From: Coprococcus comes ATCC 27758
GTDB taxonomy: Bacteria; Bacillota; Clostridia; Lachnospirales; Lachnospiraceae
Reading direction: 5' to 3'
DNA length: 64,000 bases
NCBI RefSeq assembly: GCF_025149785.1
Contig: NZ_CP102277.1
Location: 2,294,001-2,358,000, forward strand
The notes below the pieces were generated by a model. It was not told the origin of the DNA. It did not search any database and saw only the letters and a program-made list of their open reading frames with translations. Below are positions 55,135 through 63,971 of this stretch, in pieces. Position numbers and translations under genes: made by a program. Each line of letters begins with the position of its first letter. Position 1 is the stretch's first letter.

Positions 55135-56256
55135 TTATTTTTCTTCGCCCCATACTTCTTCCGCGATTTCTTTTACCAGTGCAAGCTTCTTCCACTGTTC
55201 TTCTTCTGTCAGTTTATTTCCGATTTCACAGGAAGCAAATCCACACTGTGGACTCAAATACAGTCTGTCGAGCGGGACATATTTCGCTGCTTCATGGATT
55301 CTCTTAATTACGTCTTCTTTATCTTCCAGCTTTGGTGACTTGGTTGTGATCAGACCGAGAACCACTTTTTTATCACCACTTACACTCTTCAACGGCTCAA
55401 ATCCACCAGAACGTGCATCATCAAATTCCAGATAATATGCACTTACATTTTCACGGGCGAATAAAGCTTCTGCCACACGGTCATATGCACCACTGCTTGC
55501 ATAAGTAGAATGGAAATTTCCACGGCATACATGAGTGTTGATCACCAGATCTTCCGGCGCTCCCTCAATTGCACGGTTATTGATAGCAAGAAGCTGTTCC
55601 ATGATTTTCTGAAGTCCGGCTTCATCGGTTCCGAAAATTGCTGCAGCATGTGGATCTACACACATTCCCCATGAACAGTCATCCAACTGAATGCTTCTAC
55701 AGCCCGCATCATACAGGTCACGAATAACTTTCTTATATCCATTTGCGATATCTTCTGCCAGTTCTTCCACATCCGGATAATACTGATTGGTATTTGGAAG
55801 GGACATTGGCATAATAAACTGTTCCAGGAACTGTGCCGGTGCCGGGATTGTCTGCTTTGCTACTGTACTTTCATCTTCCAGTGCCTTTACAAATTTGAAA
55901 TGCTCTACAAACGGATGCTGATCTACGGAAATCTTTCCGGTAAGATACGTATCATCGATCATTGCAGCTTCTCCGTGAAATGGTAACCCAGTCTTGGTCG
56001 GCTCATGTCCCACCCCATTAAATCCCCACATAAAATCCAGATGCCAGGTTGCTCTTCTGAACTCGCCGTCTGTGATCACATGATATCCGGCTTTTTTCTG
56101 CTTCTCTACCAGATCAAGAATTGCATCATCCTCAACCTTTGTCAGTTCTTCTTTAGAAATTTTTCCTTCTTCAAAATCTCTCCTTGCTTTTTTCAGTGTT
56201 TCCGGTCTTAAAAAGCTTCCTACATAGTCATAACGAAATGGTGTATTTTTACTCAT
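55135..56256 (-). CDS. MetE-like methyltransferase (YxjG/YxjH type)
   Basis: The 373-aa protein is homologous to the C-terminal half of cobalamin-independent methionine synthase. It has YDYVGSFLRPETLKKAR at the start, INTHVCRGN (His and Cys zinc ligands), YLEFDDARSGGFEPL and LSPQCGFAS (Cys ligand) near the end. The frame is open to 56340, but ATG 56256 follows AAGGAGAG. It probably makes methionine from homocysteine with an unknown methyl donor. A MET-box in the divergent spacer to a LysR gene supports control by methionine status. Confidence 0.9.
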   Translation of the reverse strand: MSKNTPFRYDYVGSFLRPETLKKARRDFEEGKISKEELTKVEDDAILDLVEKQKKAGYHVITDGEFRRATWHLDFMWGFNGVGHEPTKTGLPFHGEAAMIDDTYLTGKISVDQHPFVEHFKFVKALEDESTVAKQTIPAPAQFLEQFIMPMSLPNTNQYYPDVEELAEDIANGYKKVIRDLYDAGCRSIQLDDCSWGMCVDPHAAAIFGTDEAGLQKIMEQLLAINNRAIEGAPEDLVINTHVCRGNFHSTYASSGAYDRVAEALFARENVSAYYLEFDDARSGGFEPLKSVSGDKKVVLGLITTKSPKLEDKEDVIKRIHEAAKYVPLDRLYLSPQCGFASCEIGNKLTEEEQWKKLALVKEIAEEVWGEEK

Positions 56257-56355
56257 AATATAGCTCTCCTTTTCTCTTTCGTACTGTCTGTCTTTTATGT
56301 TTGAAAGTATAGCAGAGTATTCTGCATCTGAAAAATACAAAAAAAATGCAGTTTG

Positions 56356-56372
56356 CCATAGTTTAAAACTAT
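56356..56372. promoter_or_regulatory. MET-box (MetR/MtaR-type LysR site)
   Basis: CATAGTTTAAAACTATA matches the MET-box consensus TATAGTTtnaAACTATA known from streptococcal methionine regulons at 16 of 17 positions. It contains the perfect dyad ATAGTTT-A-AAACTAT. It lies between the metE-like gene and the LysR gene. Confidence 0.8.
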
Positions 56373-56526
56373 AGCAATATCAAAAAAATGTTTCACGCTC
56401 TCTGCTTCCATGCTACAATATTACCAGGATATCTGACCAGAAGTATTTTCCGCTAAGATACATTTTCCAGATACTTTTCTGATATCTCAAACCCAAAAAC
56501 AATATTCTTTATAGAAAGTGAAAAAT

Positions 56527-57426
56527 ATGACTCTTCAACAATTAAAATATGTCGTAACTGTTGCTGAAACAGGAACAATTACCGAAGCCGCAAATCGTCT
56601 TTATATTTCCCAGCCAAGCCTGACAAACGCAATCCGTGAACTGGAAAAAGAAATGAAGATTACCATTTTTCTCCGGACTAATAAAGGGATCATCCTTTCA
56701 AAAGAAGGCGAAGATTTCTTAGGATACGCCAGACAGGTGCTGGAACAGGCCGCTATTCTCGAAGATAAATACAAAGGAACTTCTGGCGGGAAAAAGAAAT
56801 TCTGTGTATCCACGCAACACTATTCTTTCGCTGTCAATGCCTTTGTCGATCTGATCAAAACCTACGGACAGGATGAATATGATTTCAGTCTCCGCGAAAC
56901 CCAGACATACGAAATCATCGAAGATGTAGCAAAAATGCGCAGCGAGATTGGAATTCTTTTCTTAAATAATTTTAATGAAACGGTTCTGGAAAAAATTTTA
57001 AAATCCAACGGGCTTATTTTTCATCAGCTGTTTGTTGCAAAACCACATGTATTTATCAGCAGACGTCACCCTCTCGCCGATCACAAAATAATCACCAATG
57101 AAGAACTGGACGATTATCCATATCTTTCCTTTGAACAGGGTGAACACAACTCCTTTTATTTTTCAGAAGAAATCTTTTCTGTATCTGAACGCAAAAAAAA
57201 TATCCGTGTACGGGATCGTGCCACCTTATTTAATCTTCTGATCGGGCTAAATGGCTACACAGTATGCAGTGGTGTAATTGACAAAAAGTTGAATGGAAAA
57301 GATATTATTGCCGTTCCTCTTGCTGACGAAAGTGATATGCGGATTGGGTATATTACACATAAAAAAAGGATGTTAAGCAGATTAGGGACAACTTATCTGG
57401 ATGCCTTGAAAAAATATCTGCAATAA
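56527..57426 (+). CDS. LysR-family regulator, probable methionine regulator
   Basis: The 299-aa protein starts MTLQQLKYVVTVAETGTITE with helix-turn-helix AANRLYISQPSLTNAIRELE and a CysB/Cbl-like effector domain. It resembles the CmbR/MtaR group that governs cysteine and methionine genes in Firmicutes. A GTG at 56518 is in frame; ATG 56527 with GAAAG upstream is preferred. It is divergent from the metE-like gene across a MET-box. Confidence 0.85.
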   Translation: MTLQQLKYVVTVAETGTITEAANRLYISQPSLTNAIRELEKEMKITIFLRTNKGIILSKEGEDFLGYARQVLEQAAILEDKYKGTSGGKKKFCVSTQHYSFAVNAFVDLIKTYGQDEYDFSLRETQTYEIIEDVAKMRSEIGILFLNNFNETVLEKILKSNGLIFHQLFVAKPHVFISRRHPLADHKIITNEELDDYPYLSFEQGEHNSFYFSEEIFSVSERKKNIRVRDRATLFNLLIGLNGYTVCSGVIDKKLNGKDIIAVPLADESDMRIGYITHKKRMLSRLGTTYLDALKKYLQ

Positions 57427-57466
57427 AAAACTTCTGGAAGCAGTTTTCCTGTTTCCAGAAGTTTTT
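57425..57466. terminator. Bidirectional terminator between LysR and feoB
   Basis: Fourteen-bp arms AAAAACTTCTGGAA and complement, 13-nt loop, A and T ends, at a convergent junction. Confidence 0.85.
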
Positions 57467-57469
57467 GTT

Positions 57470-59815
57470 TTAAAACAAACATACAATTCCATGCACAATA
57501 AATGCAGCAGCCCATGCAATCACGCACTGAAAGATCACAACACCGATCGCCCATTTACCACCAAGTTCTCTTTTAATAGAAGCAATCGCTGCCACACACG
57601 GTGTATACAAAAGACAGAAAATCAAAAGTGCTGCTGCACCGGCTGTATTTATCACCGCTGTCAGTGCTGCTGTTGACCCAAACAAAATCGAAAGAGTGGA
57701 GACGACACTCTCTTTTGCCATAAATCCGGAAATCAGTGCCGTTGATATTCTCCAATCACCAAATCCAAGTGGAATGAATACAGGTGCGATCATACCTGCT
57801 ACCGTTGCAAGGATACTTGTCTGTGAATCTGTCACCATATTCAGATGCAGATCAAAGCTCTGCAGGAACCAGATCACGATCGTTGCACCAAAAATAACGG
57901 TAAATGCTCTCTGCAGGAAGTCCTTTGCTTTTTCCCAGAGAAGCTGACCAACATTTTTCGCTCCCGGCATACGATAATTCGGAAGCTCCATAACAAACGG
58001 AACAGGTTCTCCTTTAAACATCGTCCCTTTCATTGCAAGTGCAGTAAGGATTCCCATCAGGATTCCGAAGAAATAGAGACCAATCATTACAATTGCACCC
58101 TTCCCCGGGAAAAACGCCGCTGTAAAGAATGCATAGATCGGAAGTTTTGCTGAACAACTCATAAACGGAGTCAGCATAATCGTCATTTTACGATCACGCT
58201 CTGAAGAAAGTGTCCGGCTCGCCATAACTCCCGGTACTGTACATCCAAATCCGATCAGCATCGGTACAATACTTCTTCCGGAAAGACCAATCTTTCGCAA
58301 AAGTTTATCCATAATAAACGCAACCCTTGCCATATATCCACTGTCCTCCAGCATCGAAAGGAAAAAGAACAGTGTAACAATGATCGGCAGGAAACTCAGC
58401 ACGCTTCCAACCCCCTGAAAGATTCCATCTACAATCAGTGACTTTAATACGCCATTGACTCCTGCCGCATCCAGTGCCTGACTGCAGGCTACAATCACCT
58501 GGTCAATTCCCTGTTGCAGAAGATCCTGCAAAAATGCTCCGATCACATTAAATGTGAGCCAGAATACCAGTCCCATAATTGCGATAAATGCCGGAATCCC
58601 GGTATATTTTCCTGTCAGAACCTGATCAATCTTCCTGCTTCGCACCCGCTCCCTGCTCTCATGTGGCTTTAAGACCGTATCTTCACAGGCACGCTGGATA
58701 TAGTTAAAACGCATTCCCGCTACTGCTGATGAACGGTCTACCTTGCATTCTTCTTCCATCTGCAGATTGATATGTTCCAGAAGTTCCTTTTCATTCTGGC
58801 TCAGCTTTAATTTTTCCAGGACAAGCTCATCATTCTCTGCCAGTTTGCTTGCTGCAAATCTGACCGGGATCCCTGCTTCCTTTGCATGATCTTCAATCAG
58901 ATGCATGATCGCATGAATGCATCTGTGAACCGCACTTTCCTGACCTTCAGCAGAGCAGAAATCCACTTCCTCCGGTGCTTCCTGATATTTTGCGACATGC
59001 AGTGCATGTTCTACCAGTTCCGCAATTCCTTCTCCCTTTGCTGCCGAGATTGGTACAACCGGTACTCCGAGAAATGCTTCCAGCTCATTCACACGCACAG
59101 AGCCACCGTTCACACGCATCTCATCCATCATATTCAGCGCAACAACCATTGGGATCTCAAGTTCCATAAGCTGCATCGTCAGATACATATTCCGTTCAAT
59201 ATTGGTTGCATCTACAATATTGATGATTCCTTTCGGTTTATCCTGAAGCAGAAATTCTCTTGTAACAATTTCCTCACTGCTATACGGAGACATAGAATAA
59301 ATTCCCGGAAGATCGGTAATACGGGTATTGGGATGTTCCTTGATCACACCGTCTTTTCTGTCAACCGTAACACCTGGGAAATTTCCCACATGCTGATTCG
59401 ATCCGGTCAGCTGGTTGAACAGCGTTGTTTTTCCACAATTCTGATTTCCAACCAATGCAAACGTAAGTGTCGTATTCTCCGGTAACGGATGCTCTGTTTT
59501 CTTCTCATGAAAAATGCCTGCTTCTCCATACCCCGGATGCTGTGCATCTCCTAACGGTTGTCTGCCTTCCTTCTTCTTATAATGTGGCTCATGGGCCGGC
59601 GTAATTTCAATCTGTCCGGCATCCTCCAGACGAATCGTAAGTTCATAACCATGGATCCTGATCTCAACCGGATCTCCCATCGGCGCATACTTTACAATCG
59701 TTACTTCTGTTCCCTGGATCAATCCCATATCCAGAAAATGCTGCCTGAGTGCACCATTTCCTCCTACGGAAAGAATCGTAGCTGTCTTTCCGACTTGTAA
59801 TTCTTTTAATGTCAT
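57470..59815 (-). CDS. feoB: Ferrous iron transporter FeoB with fused FeoA domain
   Basis: The 781-aa Fe2+ importer has an N-terminal FeoA SH3-like domain (residues ~1-75, GNGALRQHFLDMGLIQGTEV). A G-protein domain follows with GNQNCGKTT, TDLPGIYSMSPYS and LNMMDE, then two Gate membrane regions (VLSFLPIIVTLFFFLSMLED, GCTVPGVMASRTL, and a second copy). An upstream Met at 59845 has no ribosome site; Met at 59815 starts the FeoA domain and follows AAAGGAG at a long distance. A Fur-like box lies just upstream, so iron repression is expected. Most relatives encode FeoA separately. Confidence 0.94.
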   Translation of the reverse strand: MTLKELQVGKTATILSVGGNGALRQHFLDMGLIQGTEVTIVKYAPMGDPVEIRIHGYELTIRLEDAGQIEITPAHEPHYKKKEGRQPLGDAQHPGYGEAGIFHEKKTEHPLPENTTLTFALVGNQNCGKTTLFNQLTGSNQHVGNFPGVTVDRKDGVIKEHPNTRITDLPGIYSMSPYSSEEIVTREFLLQDKPKGIINIVDATNIERNMYLTMQLMELEIPMVVALNMMDEMRVNGGSVRVNELEAFLGVPVVPISAAKGEGIAELVEHALHVAKYQEAPEEVDFCSAEGQESAVHRCIHAIMHLIEDHAKEAGIPVRFAASKLAENDELVLEKLKLSQNEKELLEHINLQMEEECKVDRSSAVAGMRFNYIQRACEDTVLKPHESRERVRSRKIDQVLTGKYTGIPAFIAIMGLVFWLTFNVIGAFLQDLLQQGIDQVIVACSQALDAAGVNGVLKSLIVDGIFQGVGSVLSFLPIIVTLFFFLSMLEDSGYMARVAFIMDKLLRKIGLSGRSIVPMLIGFGCTVPGVMASRTLSSERDRKMTIMLTPFMSCSAKLPIYAFFTAAFFPGKGAIVMIGLYFFGILMGILTALAMKGTMFKGEPVPFVMELPNYRMPGAKNVGQLLWEKAKDFLQRAFTVIFGATIVIWFLQSFDLHLNMVTDSQTSILATVAGMIAPVFIPLGFGDWRISTALISGFMAKESVVSTLSILFGSTAALTAVINTAGAAALLIFCLLYTPCVAAIASIKRELGGKWAIGVVIFQCVIAWAAAFIVHGIVCLF

Positions 59816-59850
59816 TCCTCTATCTGTCTCCTTTGGCAAAACCATTTATT

Positions 59851-59869
59851 GATAATTTATATCATTATC
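59851..59869. promoter_or_regulatory. Fur-like box upstream of feoB
   Basis: GATAATTTATATCATTATC agrees with the 19-bp Fur consensus GATAATGATAATCATTATC at 15 of 19 positions and has perfect TGATAAT/ATTATCA arms. It lies 36 bp before the feoB start, overlapping or just past a likely -10. Confidence 0.8.
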
Positions 59870-59943
59870 ATATCAGTCCTGTAGGTAGTCATTCAAGAAT
59901 AACATTCGTTTTTTCTAACTAATTTCCTCGCCTGCAAATTGTT

Positions 59944-60645
59944 TTATTCCGCAGTCTCTCTAAACCGGTACCCTACTCCGACTTCTGTCAGAATAAATCT
60001 GCAATTTCCGGGATCCTTTTCTATCTTCCTTCGCAGTGCTGCCATAAATACCCTCAGGTTGGCTGCTTCTACTCCCTGTGCACTGCCCCAGATCTGACCG
60101 AGAATATAATTATGTGTCAGTACCTTTCCCCTGTTGTCGATCAATAGTTTCAAAATTTTATATTCCATCGGAGTCAGATGAACTTCTTTCCCATCTATCG
60201 ATACCTGATGTTTTTCCCAGTCCACTTTCAGATAATCACACTGAAAGATTTTTTCTTTCTTTTCCTCCGGAATCTGGTTACTCTTTCTGAGCGCCACACG
60301 GATTCTGGCCAGCAGTTCGCCCATATAAAACGGTTTTGTCACATAATCATCTGCCCCCAGATCCAGTGCCTGTATTTTTTCTTCCTCTTCCTGTCTTGCA
60401 CTGACCACAATGATCGGTATCTTTGAGATTTCTCTTACATTTTTTATAATCTCAATCCCGTCACCATCCGGAAGTCCAAGATCCAGAATGATCATATCTG
60501 GTCTGTTTGCATAGAACAGTGCATTTGCTTCTCCACATGTCTTCGCAATCACATAATCATAGTCTTCTTTCTTAAGACTCATCGAGATAAAGTTAATAAT
60601 ATATTTATCGTCTTCCACAATTAAAATTTTATGCTTATCTGCCAT
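59944..60645 (-). CDS. KdpE-like response regulator
   Basis: The 233-aa OmpR-family regulator has a receiver at residues 1-120 (phospho-Asp in MIILDLGLPDGDG, Lys in DDYVTKPF) and a winged helix at ~135-230 ending YRFRETAE. It resembles KdpE. The gene overlaps the sensor kinase gene by 11 bp and lies at the end of a potassium-channel operon rather than next to kdpFABC. It probably controls this operon through the 11-bp repeats at 63950-63971. Confidence 0.92.
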   Translation of the reverse strand: MADKHKILIVEDDKYIINFISMSLKKEDYDYVIAKTCGEANALFYANRPDMIILDLGLPDGDGIEIIKNVREISKIPIIVVSARQEEEEKIQALDLGADDYVTKPFYMGELLARIRVALRKSNQIPEEKKEKIFQCDYLKVDWEKHQVSIDGKEVHLTPMEYKILKLLIDNRGKVLTHNYILGQIWGSAQGVEAANLRVFMAALRRKIEKDPGNCRFILTEVGVGYRFRETAE

Positions 60646-61726
60646 CTGTACTTACCTGCCTTGCCTCCAACCAGAACATGAACCTTGCTCCGCCTTCTTT
60701 TCTGTTCTCTGCACAAATATTTCCACCATGTGCATTTACTACCGCTTTACATATAGCCAATCCCAGTCCAATTCCTCTTTGTCTGTCCCCTTTTTCATCT
60801 GACCTTGTAACAAATTCGTCAAAAATATTTTCTTTCAGATCTTCCTGAATCCCGTCTCCGTCATCTTCTACACTGATCCACACTTTCCCTGCATCATATC
60901 TGGCTTCTATACAGATCCATCCATTTTCCCCTGTATGCTTCATCGCATTATCCAGAAGATTGACCAGCACCTGGACCATCAGTTTTCCATCTACATTTAC
61001 AACAATCAGCTCCGACGGAAGTTTAATTTCAAATCTCCTCTTTTCCCGGAGTCCTATGATATGTGATACGGCTTCATAGATCAGATCATCCACTACTTCC
61101 TGGTTTTTCCGGATCTCAAATTCTTCACTTTCCAGCTTTGTCATATTCAAAATATTTTCCATCAGGCGCATCAGCCATACAGACTGCTCCTGTATCTCTC
61201 CTGCCAGTTCCTTTCTGACTCCGGCATCCAACTCATCCGCCTCTTTTAAGAGTCCTGCAGCTCCCATAATTCCGGTCAAAGGTGTCCTGAAATCATGGGA
61301 TATACTTCTCAGCATATTGCTTTTCAGCTTTTCTCTTTCCATCTGTGCCCTTGTTTCCTCTGCAATACGCACCTGATTATGAAATCGTACCATAATACTT
61401 GCGGAAATGAATCCTGCGATAAGGAAAAATACAAGAAGTACCACATCATTCTGATCCGTCATCGCAAATGTGTGCACCGGCACTGTAAAAAAATAATTAA
61501 ACAGCAGCACACTGCATACAGAAGCCATCATTCCATACAGATAACCGGTAGTTGTAACTGTTATGACCAGTACACCCACAATATAGATCATCAGAATATT
61601 TTCTTTTCGAATTCCATAACTCTGGAGAAAAAAAGACAAAAATGTTGCAATCGCCATGATCGCAATCGACTGCACCATATATTTTACTCTCTCTTTTGTC
61701 ATTTTCTTTCCCCCATCATTCATCAT
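60635..61726 (-). CDS. Short KdpD-like sensor histidine kinase
   Basis: The 363-aa kinase has four membrane helices of the KdpD DUF4118 domain (residues ~10-110), a short coiled linker, H-box SHDFRTPLTGIMGAAGLL, and catalytic boxes (VNLLDNAMKHT, DDGDGIQ, GIGLGLAICKAVV). KdpD's N-terminal cytoplasmic region (KdpD and Usp domains) is absent, so it resembles only the C-terminal half of KdpD. Its start overlaps trkA by 4 bp. Likely senses K+ or turgor state. Confidence 0.9.
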   Translation of the reverse strand: MMNDGGKKMTKERVKYMVQSIAIMAIATFLSFFLQSYGIRKENILMIYIVGVLVITVTTTGYLYGMMASVCSVLLFNYFFTVPVHTFAMTDQNDVVLLVFFLIAGFISASIMVRFHNQVRIAEETRAQMEREKLKSNMLRSISHDFRTPLTGIMGAAGLLKEADELDAGVRKELAGEIQEQSVWLMRLMENILNMTKLESEEFEIRKNQEVVDDLIYEAVSHIIGLREKRRFEIKLPSELIVVNVDGKLMVQVLVNLLDNAMKHTGENGWICIEARYDAGKVWISVEDDGDGIQEDLKENIFDEFVTRSDEKGDRQRGIGLGLAICKAVVNAHGGNICAENRKEGGARFMFWLEARQVSTDGR

Positions 61727-62376
61727 TTTATACTTGCAAGCAGACGGTCAATATCCTTTGTAAGACCTACTACAAGCAGATGATCCTTCTCATGCATCAC
61801 ATAATCCGCTCTCGGAAGGACCACCAGCTCTGTATTTTTCTTTATTCCAAATACATTTATATGATAGTTTGCCCTTATATCCGCTTCTTCTATCGTCCGC
61901 CCGATCCATGCAGCCTTCGGCTGGATTTCAAAAATCGAATAATCCTTACTGAGTTCAAAATAGTCAAAAACATGATTTGCACTGTATTTTACAGCCAGTC
62001 GTTCTGCAATATCCCGATCCGGATAAAAGACTTCATCCGCTCCATTTCTCAATAAGAATTTTGCATGAATATCCCTGTTTGCCTTACTGACAACATGTTT
62101 GGCTCCAAGCTCTTTTACCAGGCTTGTTATCTCCAGACTGCTCTGGAAATTTGATCCGATGCACACAAAGCAAAGATCGAAATTTCCTACTCCAAGACTT
62201 CTTAATACTTCTTCATTTGTACAGTCCCCTACCCGTACTGCTGTTGCGTATTCCAGCAAATCCGTTGTCTTTTTCTCATCTTTATCGATGATCATTACCT
62301 CATTTCCCCGATTTGCCATATCAATACACAGATGATGGCCAAATCTTCCAATTCCTATAATCAATACTGATTTCAT
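61723..62376 (-). CDS. TrkA/KtrA-type potassium channel regulator
   Basis: The 217-aa cytoplasmic RCK protein gates the adjacent TrkH/KtrB channel. The Rossmann motif is IIGIGRFGHHL with acidic MIIDKDE. RCK_N spans about 1-125, and a C-terminal RCK_C domain spans ~135-217. Single-RCK length points to KtrA rather than double-RCK E. coli TrkA. It is 15 bp after the channel gene. Confidence 0.93.
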   Translation of the reverse strand: MKSVLIIGIGRFGHHLCIDMANRGNEVMIIDKDEKKTTDLLEYATAVRVGDCTNEEVLRSLGVGNFDLCFVCIGSNFQSSLEITSLVKELGAKHVVSKANRDIHAKFLLRNGADEVFYPDRDIAERLAVKYSANHVFDYFELSKDYSIFEIQPKAAWIGRTIEEADIRANYHINVFGIKKNTELVVLPRADYVMHEKDHLLVVGLTKDIDRLLASIK

Positions 62377-62391
62377 TTTCTACTCCTTGTT

Positions 62392-63732
62392 CTATCCTAT
62401 CGTAATTTCTTCTACCGGTTTCCGGATCGGTGCTCCATGTCTGTGCCCTTTCAGTGAAAGTGCAAATGTCAGACTTCCTATTCTTCCGCAAAACATCAGA
62501 AATACCAGCACCATTCTTGATGCCATACATACATCTCTTGTGATTCCCGCAGACATTCCCACTGTTCCCATTGCAGAAAAGACTTCAAACATCACATCCG
62601 ACAAAGAAAACGGCTGCATAATTTCCATGAAGATCGTTCCTGTTAGTATAAGGAACAAATTCGTACACATTACAACACTGGCCTTTCTGATCGCAGTTTC
62701 ATCCAGTCTTCTGTTAAATACATTACAACCGGCTGCTTCCATCAGATTTGCACGCACAAATACAATAAGAACCACTACGGTTGTCGTCTTAATTCCACCT
62801 GCTGTAGATCCCGGGCTTCCTCCTATGAACATCAGAATCATAGTAACAAGTTTACTGCCTTCCGTCAATGCTCCTGTATCGGTTGTATTAAATCCTGCCG
62901 TTCTGGCTGTCACCGAGTGAAATAAAGAACAGAGTATCTGTTCTTTCACAGGCATCCCTGCCAGTACATTATTTTTTTCCAGTATCAGGAATAAAACTGC
63001 TCCTCCTATAATCAGAAAACCTGTTGTTGATAATACAATCTTTGTATGCAGATGATATTTTTTCCATTGAAATTTTTTCACAGACAGATCATCCCACACT
63101 AAAAAACCGATTCCACCGATTATAATCAGCAGCATGATCACTGTATTTACCAGCCAGTCATCCGAATATCTGATCAGTGACTGATAGGCACCATTTTCTC
63201 CCATAAGGTCAAACCCGGCGTTGCAAAAGGCTGATATAGAATGAAAAATCCCGTACCAGATTCCTCTTCCTATTCCGAATTCCGGAATAAACCGGATCAT
63301 CAGCAATACAGCTCCAATGCTTTCAAAAAAAAGTGTTCCTTTTATAATCTTCTTCGTAAGCTTTACAATTCCACCAATTTGAATACTATTGATACTCTCC
63401 TGCAAAATTCCACGGACTTTAAGCCCTATCTTTCTTCTTAACAGAATCGCCACACAGACACCAATTGTCATAAATCCCATACCGCCGATCTGGATCAGGA
63501 TCAAAATGATAAGCTGTCCAAAAAAAGACCAGTGCAGATATGTATCCTGTACAACCAGCCCAGTCACACAGGATGCGGATGTCGAGGTAAATAATGCATC
63601 TGCAAAAGATGTCATATTTCCATCCCTTGATGAAACCGGAAGCATTAAGAGAATACTTCCCAAAAGGATCAACAACAAATACCCGACAACAATCATCTGT
63701 GTCTGTGTCATCTTTTTATATATTACTGTCAT
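62392..63732 (-). CDS. TrkH/KtrB-family potassium uptake channel
   Basis: The 446-aa membrane subunit has four M1-P-M2 repeats. Selectivity-filter-like segments are TSASCVTGLV, ISAFCNAGFDLMG, TARTAGFNTTD and SAMGTVGMSAG. Length favours KtrB. Its ATG overlaps the TGA of a 52-aa membrane protein gene (ATGA), so the two are translationally coupled. The operon order is small protein-channel-RCK-kinase-regulator. Confidence 0.94.
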   Translation of the reverse strand: MTVIYKKMTQTQMIVVGYLLLILLGSILLMLPVSSRDGNMTSFADALFTSTSASCVTGLVVQDTYLHWSFFGQLIILILIQIGGMGFMTIGVCVAILLRRKIGLKVRGILQESINSIQIGGIVKLTKKIIKGTLFFESIGAVLLMIRFIPEFGIGRGIWYGIFHSISAFCNAGFDLMGENGAYQSLIRYSDDWLVNTVIMLLIIIGGIGFLVWDDLSVKKFQWKKYHLHTKIVLSTTGFLIIGGAVLFLILEKNNVLAGMPVKEQILCSLFHSVTARTAGFNTTDTGALTEGSKLVTMILMFIGGSPGSTAGGIKTTTVVVLIVFVRANLMEAAGCNVFNRRLDETAIRKASVVMCTNLFLILTGTIFMEIMQPFSLSDVMFEVFSAMGTVGMSAGITRDVCMASRMVLVFLMFCGRIGSLTFALSLKGHRHGAPIRKPVEEITIG

Positions 63733-63887
63733 TTGTTTCGTTTCCTTTCTCCTCTATATCTTTCTTCCTCTCTCTCTTTTTTATCCTTCTTCAGAAAAAT
63801 GTCGAGTTCACGCATCAGATGCAATCCGGCGATCAGCAGAAAGCTCAGGATCCCTGTAAATAAAATAATACTCTCAATCTCGAACAT
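63729..63887 (-). CDS. 52-aa membrane protein coupled to potassium channel gene
   Basis: A short frame starts MFEIESIILFTGILSFLLIA with one clear membrane helix (residues ~6-24). It is followed by a highly charged cytoplasmic tail (LKKDKKEREEERYRGERKR). ATG 63887 follows GGAAAGG; the stop overlaps the TrkH/KtrB start by 4 bp. It is too short for most gene callers. By analogy with KdpF it may stabilise or tune the channel, but I know no named family. Confidence 0.7.
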   Translation of the reverse strand: MFEIESIILFTGILSFLLIAGLHLMRELDIFLKKDKKEREEERYRGERKRNK

Positions 63888-63949
63888 AACCTTTCCTTCC
63901 TCTCACTGTTTTTCCTCTCCTGTTTTGTAAATCAATGATAGTATTTTTA

Positions 63950-63971
63950 GTATAAAGATTGTATAAAGATT
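63950..63971 (-). promoter_or_regulatory. Tandem 11-bp repeats, probable KdpE-like binding site
   Basis: GTATAAAGATT occurs twice with no gap (63950-63960, 63961-63971). On the minus strand this gives TTTATAC-N4-TTTATAC, close to the E. coli KdpE site TTTATACTTTTTTTACA and with the 11-bp period bound by OmpR-family regulators. It lies about 60 bp before the first gene of the potassium operon. Confidence 0.65.
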
